From the NCBI RefSeq assembly GCF_020524005.1, contig NZ_JAIVKK010000011.1, positions 112,380 to 176,379 on the forward strand: DNA of 64,000 nucleotides, given 5' to 3'. This DNA comes from Microbulbifer aggregans (GTDB lineage: Bacteria; Pseudomonadota; Gammaproteobacteria; Pseudomonadales; Cellvibrionaceae). The notes under the pieces were generated by a model. That model saw only the letters and a list, made by a program, of their open reading frames with translations. It ran no database searches and was not told the DNA's origin. Below, one piece after another: positions 62,165 to 64,000 of the stretch (the stretch's first letter is position 1; each line of letters opens with the position of its first letter). The position numbers and the translations under genes are program-made.

Positions 62165-62281
62165 TAACAAGGCGCTGCAGGGCGACGGCTTACTTTGTGC
62201 ACTTTATTGCGCGGTCGCTTCGCTCCCATTTTTGCGCAATCAAGCGCACAAAGTAAGCCGCCCCTGAGCGCGGCGTTATGG
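62165..62281 (+). other. attC site 8
   Basis: TAACAA (62165) to GTTATGG (62275-62281), 117 bp, long type. Confidence 0.88.
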
Positions 62282-62550
62282 TGCCGGGCGGTAAAATTTT
62301 TGGCGTGTGCCAGCGTGTAATTGAAAGCACTGTTTTGGCCCGCAGTATTTGGCTATTTGCCATGATAAAATCAAGCAGTTTCGTTCCTAGTGCTTTCGAT
62401 TAAGTCCGTAGGAATCGCGGCAACTCCGCTTCGGTAATACGGAGAGCCAATAAGAGAATAATTGGTTAGGGGAAGCTGGAAGTTCTTTCCTCGTTTTTAA
62501 GGAGCTTCGGCGCATTCTGTGCATGTAGGTAGTTCGGAGCGCGTCAGCCA
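62282..62550 (+). other. Cassette 9: no credible gene; homologous to cassette 8
   Basis: About 270 bp. It shares the 20-base block at 62371-62390 and TTCTTTCCTC at 62483-62492 with cassette 8. Spacing between these blocks differs by 2 bases from cassette 8, so no common reading frame spans both. It may specify an RNA, a promoter or a decayed gene. Confidence 0.65.
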
Positions 62551-62666
62551 TAACCAGGCGCTGCAGCCGACATCTTACTTTGAGCACTTTGTTGCGCAGT
62601 CGCTACGCTCCTATTTTCGCGCAACAAAGCGCCCAAAGTAAGCTGCGGCTGAGCGCGGCGTTAGGT
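62551..62666 (+). other. attC site 9
   Basis: TAACCA (62551, one change from TAACAA) to GTTAGGT (62660-62666), 116 bp. Confidence 0.86.
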
Positions 62667-62672
62667 GTACGA

Positions 62673-62951
62673 ATGGATATCACGATTCATGGGCCGACTT
62701 TCTATGATCAAGAAGATGAAAGTATCTTCTTTTCTTGCATTTATAACCTTCCAGGTTATGTGCAGGTGAGAGGTCTTGGTGCAGATCTCACGGTTAGCTT
62801 CTCTCATGCCCTTTCGGAGGCTGCTGTCATGCAATTACTAATTATTTGCCGACGCTGGGGTATTAATCCAGAGCCCCTAAACTCATATAAAGAAACATTT
62901 AATCCAGACTGCTTCCTATGGGAAAATCCAATTCCACAGGAAAACACCTAA
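62673..62951 (+). CDS. Cassette 10: hypothetical protein
   Basis: 92 residues, soluble (MDITIHGPTFYDQEDESIFF..., RGLGADLTVSFSHALSEAAVMQLLIICRRWGI). The ATG is 6 bp after the boundary core and the stop lies in the attC (TAA of TAACAA). The frame is open upstream but only through the preceding attC. No family recognised; an immunity-type or regulatory protein is possible but unsupported. Confidence 0.68.
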   Translation: MDITIHGPTFYDQEDESIFFSCIYNLPGYVQVRGLGADLTVSFSHALSEAAVMQLLIICRRWGINPEPLNSYKETFNPDCFLWENPIPQENT

Positions 62952-63032
62952 CAAGCGGTTGTAGTCGCCGCGAAAAGCGCGGCTGGGACGGCTTACGCTA
63001 CGCTCCAGCCGCCCCTAAACCGAGCGTTAACT
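62949..63032 (+). other. attC site 10
   Basis: TAACAA (62949) to GTTAACT (63026-63032), 84 bp. Nearly identical to attC 5, although the cassette genes differ. Confidence 0.87.
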
Positions 63033-63047
63033 GTCGGTGAGGCAGTC

Positions 63048-63326
63048 ATGCTAAAGAAAGATCTGCAAAGATGTAAATTTTCGGTATTAGATGAAAAACG
63101 CGTTGAGAATTTTACTTTCTCTGGTGAAATAATTTGCGCAACAATTGGCATGAAAAATGGTCCCGTTTGCGCTCCGGTACTGAAGTATGAAATTACGGGA
63201 AGTGATTCGCTAGTGATTGATAAAGAGGATTTCAATATACAGTGGACTAACATCGAGTTTAAGGGTAATACATTGTCTGTAGTCAGAAATGGCGTCCCGA
63301 CAGAATATAAAATTCTGCCCTCATGA
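63048..63326 (+). CDS. Cassette 11: hypothetical protein
   Basis: 92 residues, no membrane segment, rich in beta-type sequence (SVLDEKRVENFTFSGEIICATIGMKNGPVCAPVLKYEITG, NIEFKGNTLSVVRNGVPTEYKIL). Translation starts 15 bp after the boundary core. No family recognised. Confidence 0.66.
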   Translation: MLKKDLQRCKFSVLDEKRVENFTFSGEIICATIGMKNGPVCAPVLKYEITGSDSLVIDKEDFNIQWTNIEFKGNTLSVVRNGVPTEYKILPS

Positions 63327-63336
63327 GGTCTACAGT

Positions 63337-63477
63337 TAACAAGGCCAGGCAGTTTGCTCCGGGCCTTCGGCCCTCCGCGGGACAGCTTACCTTGTGCACG
63401 TTTTGCGCAGGTCGCTACGCTCCCATTTTCGCGCAAAAAGCACACAAAGTAAGCCGCGTCTGATTGCGGCGTTATGC
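63337..63477 (+). other. attC site 11
   Basis: TAACAA (63337) to GTTATGC (63471-63477), 141 bp, like attC 4. Confidence 0.87.
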
Positions 63478-63505
63478 ATCGGTGTCGTAGGTCGGTGAAA
63501 GTAAA

Positions 63506-63775
63506 ATGAAATTATTGTGGTTTTTGGGGATACCGTATTACATCTTTGTTGCACTTATCGTCGGTCAGATGTCCAGGGGAGCTGTTTGGTATTTTTTACT
63601 TCTAGTCCCACTGCTTCTCGCTTATGACAAACTCAGTCAAGTGGCGTACTCATCGACTGTGCTTCAACGTGGAATATCAAAAGTGTATTTTTCTGCATTT
63701 TGGGTGCTAGCACAATTTGTACTCATTGCTGTCGTGGTAGGCCTGATTGGTAGTTTGGTGGGCATCAATGCATAA
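63506..63775 (+). CDS. Cassette 12: small membrane protein
   Basis: 89 residues with three hydrophobic stretches (LLWFLGIPYYIFVALIVG, VWYFLLLVPLLLAY and FSAFWVLAQFVLIAVVVGLIGSLVG). No family recognised. The stop lies in the TAACAA of attC 12. Confidence 0.7.
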   Translation: MKLLWFLGIPYYIFVALIVGQMSRGAVWYFLLLVPLLLAYDKLSQVAYSSTVLQRGISKVYFSAFWVLAQFVLIAVVVGLIGSLVGINA

Positions 63776-63911
63776 CAAACGCAAGCAGGATGCTCCGGCC
63801 CTTCGGGCCTCCGCGGGACGCCCAACGCTATGCACGCTTTGTGCGGGTCGCTGCGCTCCCAGTTTCGCACAAAACGTGCATAGCATTGGTCGCCCCTGTT
63901 GCGGGCTACAT
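63773..63911 (+). other. attC site 12, lacking its R' core
   Basis: TAACAA (63773) and both inner palindromic parts are present (GGCCCTTCGGGCC; GTGCATAGC...GCTATGCAC). Where GCGTTA is expected, the sequence reads GCGGGCTACATGG. The site is therefore cut or altered exactly at its recombining end. Confidence 0.7.
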
Positions 63912-64000
63912 GGACTCCCCCGACTGTCAAGCTAGGGCTGTGTTTGACGTTTAGGAATGAGACTGCAGCTCTACATTCGGTCTACTGTTGAGAAGTCACT
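63905..64000 (+). mobile_element. Possible end of an attC-targeting insertion sequence
   Basis: From the broken attC 12 core the sequence TACATGGACTCCCCCGACTG and onward is unlike the cassettes and has no further attC before the window ends. Insertion sequences of the IS1111 group are known to enter attC sites at this place. No transposase is visible in these 96 bases, so this is a tentative call. Confidence 0.3.

Larger units (their letters stand above)
58446..63911 (+). mobile_element. Integron gene-cassette array (twelve cassettes)
   Basis: Twelve units follow head to tail, each ending in an attC site of the form TAACAA (once TAACCA)...imperfect palindrome...GCGTTA, except that the last lacks the final core. 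Attachment sites are 84-141 bp. Genes, where present, all read rightward and stop at or just before the attC. Base composition between sites is more A/T-rich than the chromosome to the left. No integrase gene is in the window; cassettes normally read away from intI, which would put it to the left where fabV lies, so this may be an integrase-less cluster or one whose integrase is elsewhere. Confidence 0.92.

Noticed and set aside
61971..62587. Antisense frames in cassettes 8 and 9 (61971-62165, 61987-62229, 62387-62587)
   Set aside because: They are not in register between the two homologous cassettes and show no protein-like conservation.
58808..63032. A toxin-antitoxin pair in the cassette array
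   Set aside because: No cassette carries two overlapping small genes, and none of the products shows a known toxin or antitoxin motif.
58808..63911. Regularly spaced repeats that could suggest a CRISPR array
   Set aside because: The repeats are long imperfect palindromes with TAACAA...GCGTTA ends and gene-sized, coding spacers; these are integron attC sites. No cas genes.

Overview
The window looks like a chromosomal segment of a marine gammaproteobacterium. Gene content and order (ruvCAB-ybgC-tolQRAB-pal-cpoB, nadA-bepA-tusA, a VIT/VWA protein next to a class GN sortase, FabV as enoyl reductase, an M6 protease and a TonB-receptor/GPH-transporter pair) suggest the Cellvibrionales, most likely Microbulbifer or a close relative. 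That placement is inference; no rRNA is present to fix it.

Region by region. 0.1-7.1 kb: cytochrome c5, NAD-malic enzyme (maeA), a membrane-anchored AraC regulator, a small lytic transglycosylase, proS and an HU protein with a lysine/alanine-rich N-terminal tail. 7.4-13.1 kb: fmdB-aspS-yebC, then ruvC, ruvA and ruvB (Holliday-junction processing). 13.2-18.3 kb: the Tol-Pal envelope operon ybgC-tolQRAB-pal-cpoB, closed by a terminator. 18.4-21.4 kb: queE and queC (queuosine precursor), two identical tRNA-Lys genes and nadA. 21.6-27.4 kb: bepA, tusA, an adhP gene that appears to have been inserted beside tusA leaving a degenerate second tusA 3' end, an AI-2E family permease and purC. 27.4-35.8 kb: a DUF1254 protein, the sortase and its target, a TonB-dependent receptor and a GPH-type symporter. 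36.4-40.7 kb: aceE-aceF behind a long leader with a perfect palindrome. 41-45 kb: small cysteine-rich lipoproteins and a secreted M6 metalloprotease. 45.2-52.9 kb: a six-gene leftward unit (adaptor, ATPase, two FtsX-type permeases, NtrC-type response regulator, histidine kinase) with a near-consensus sigma-54 promoter and clustered TGTCCGGA enhancer-like sites upstream. 53.3-58.0 kb: SulP transporter, tandem Usp, hot-dog thioesterase and fabV. 58.4-63.9 kb: an integron gene-cassette array with twelve attC sites, mostly one small gene per cassette, two tandem cassettes without a credible gene, and no integrase in the window. The last attC site loses its R' core at a junction that may be the end of an insertion sequence.

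Three layers of non-coding structure stand out. First, seven copies of a roughly 125-140 bp nested palindrome lie between genes in both orientations. Each has a long outer stem enclosing two hairpins with an ATCCNT or GTCCCT-like loop; stem sequences differ between copies but stay complementary within each copy. Second, two copies of a REP-like 23 bp inverted repeat are present. Third, there is the attC array. The strongest candidates for undescribed biology are the nested-palindrome family, the paired ORF-less cassettes that share sequence blocks but no common reading frame, and the self-contained sigma-54 ABC exporter/two-component locus.
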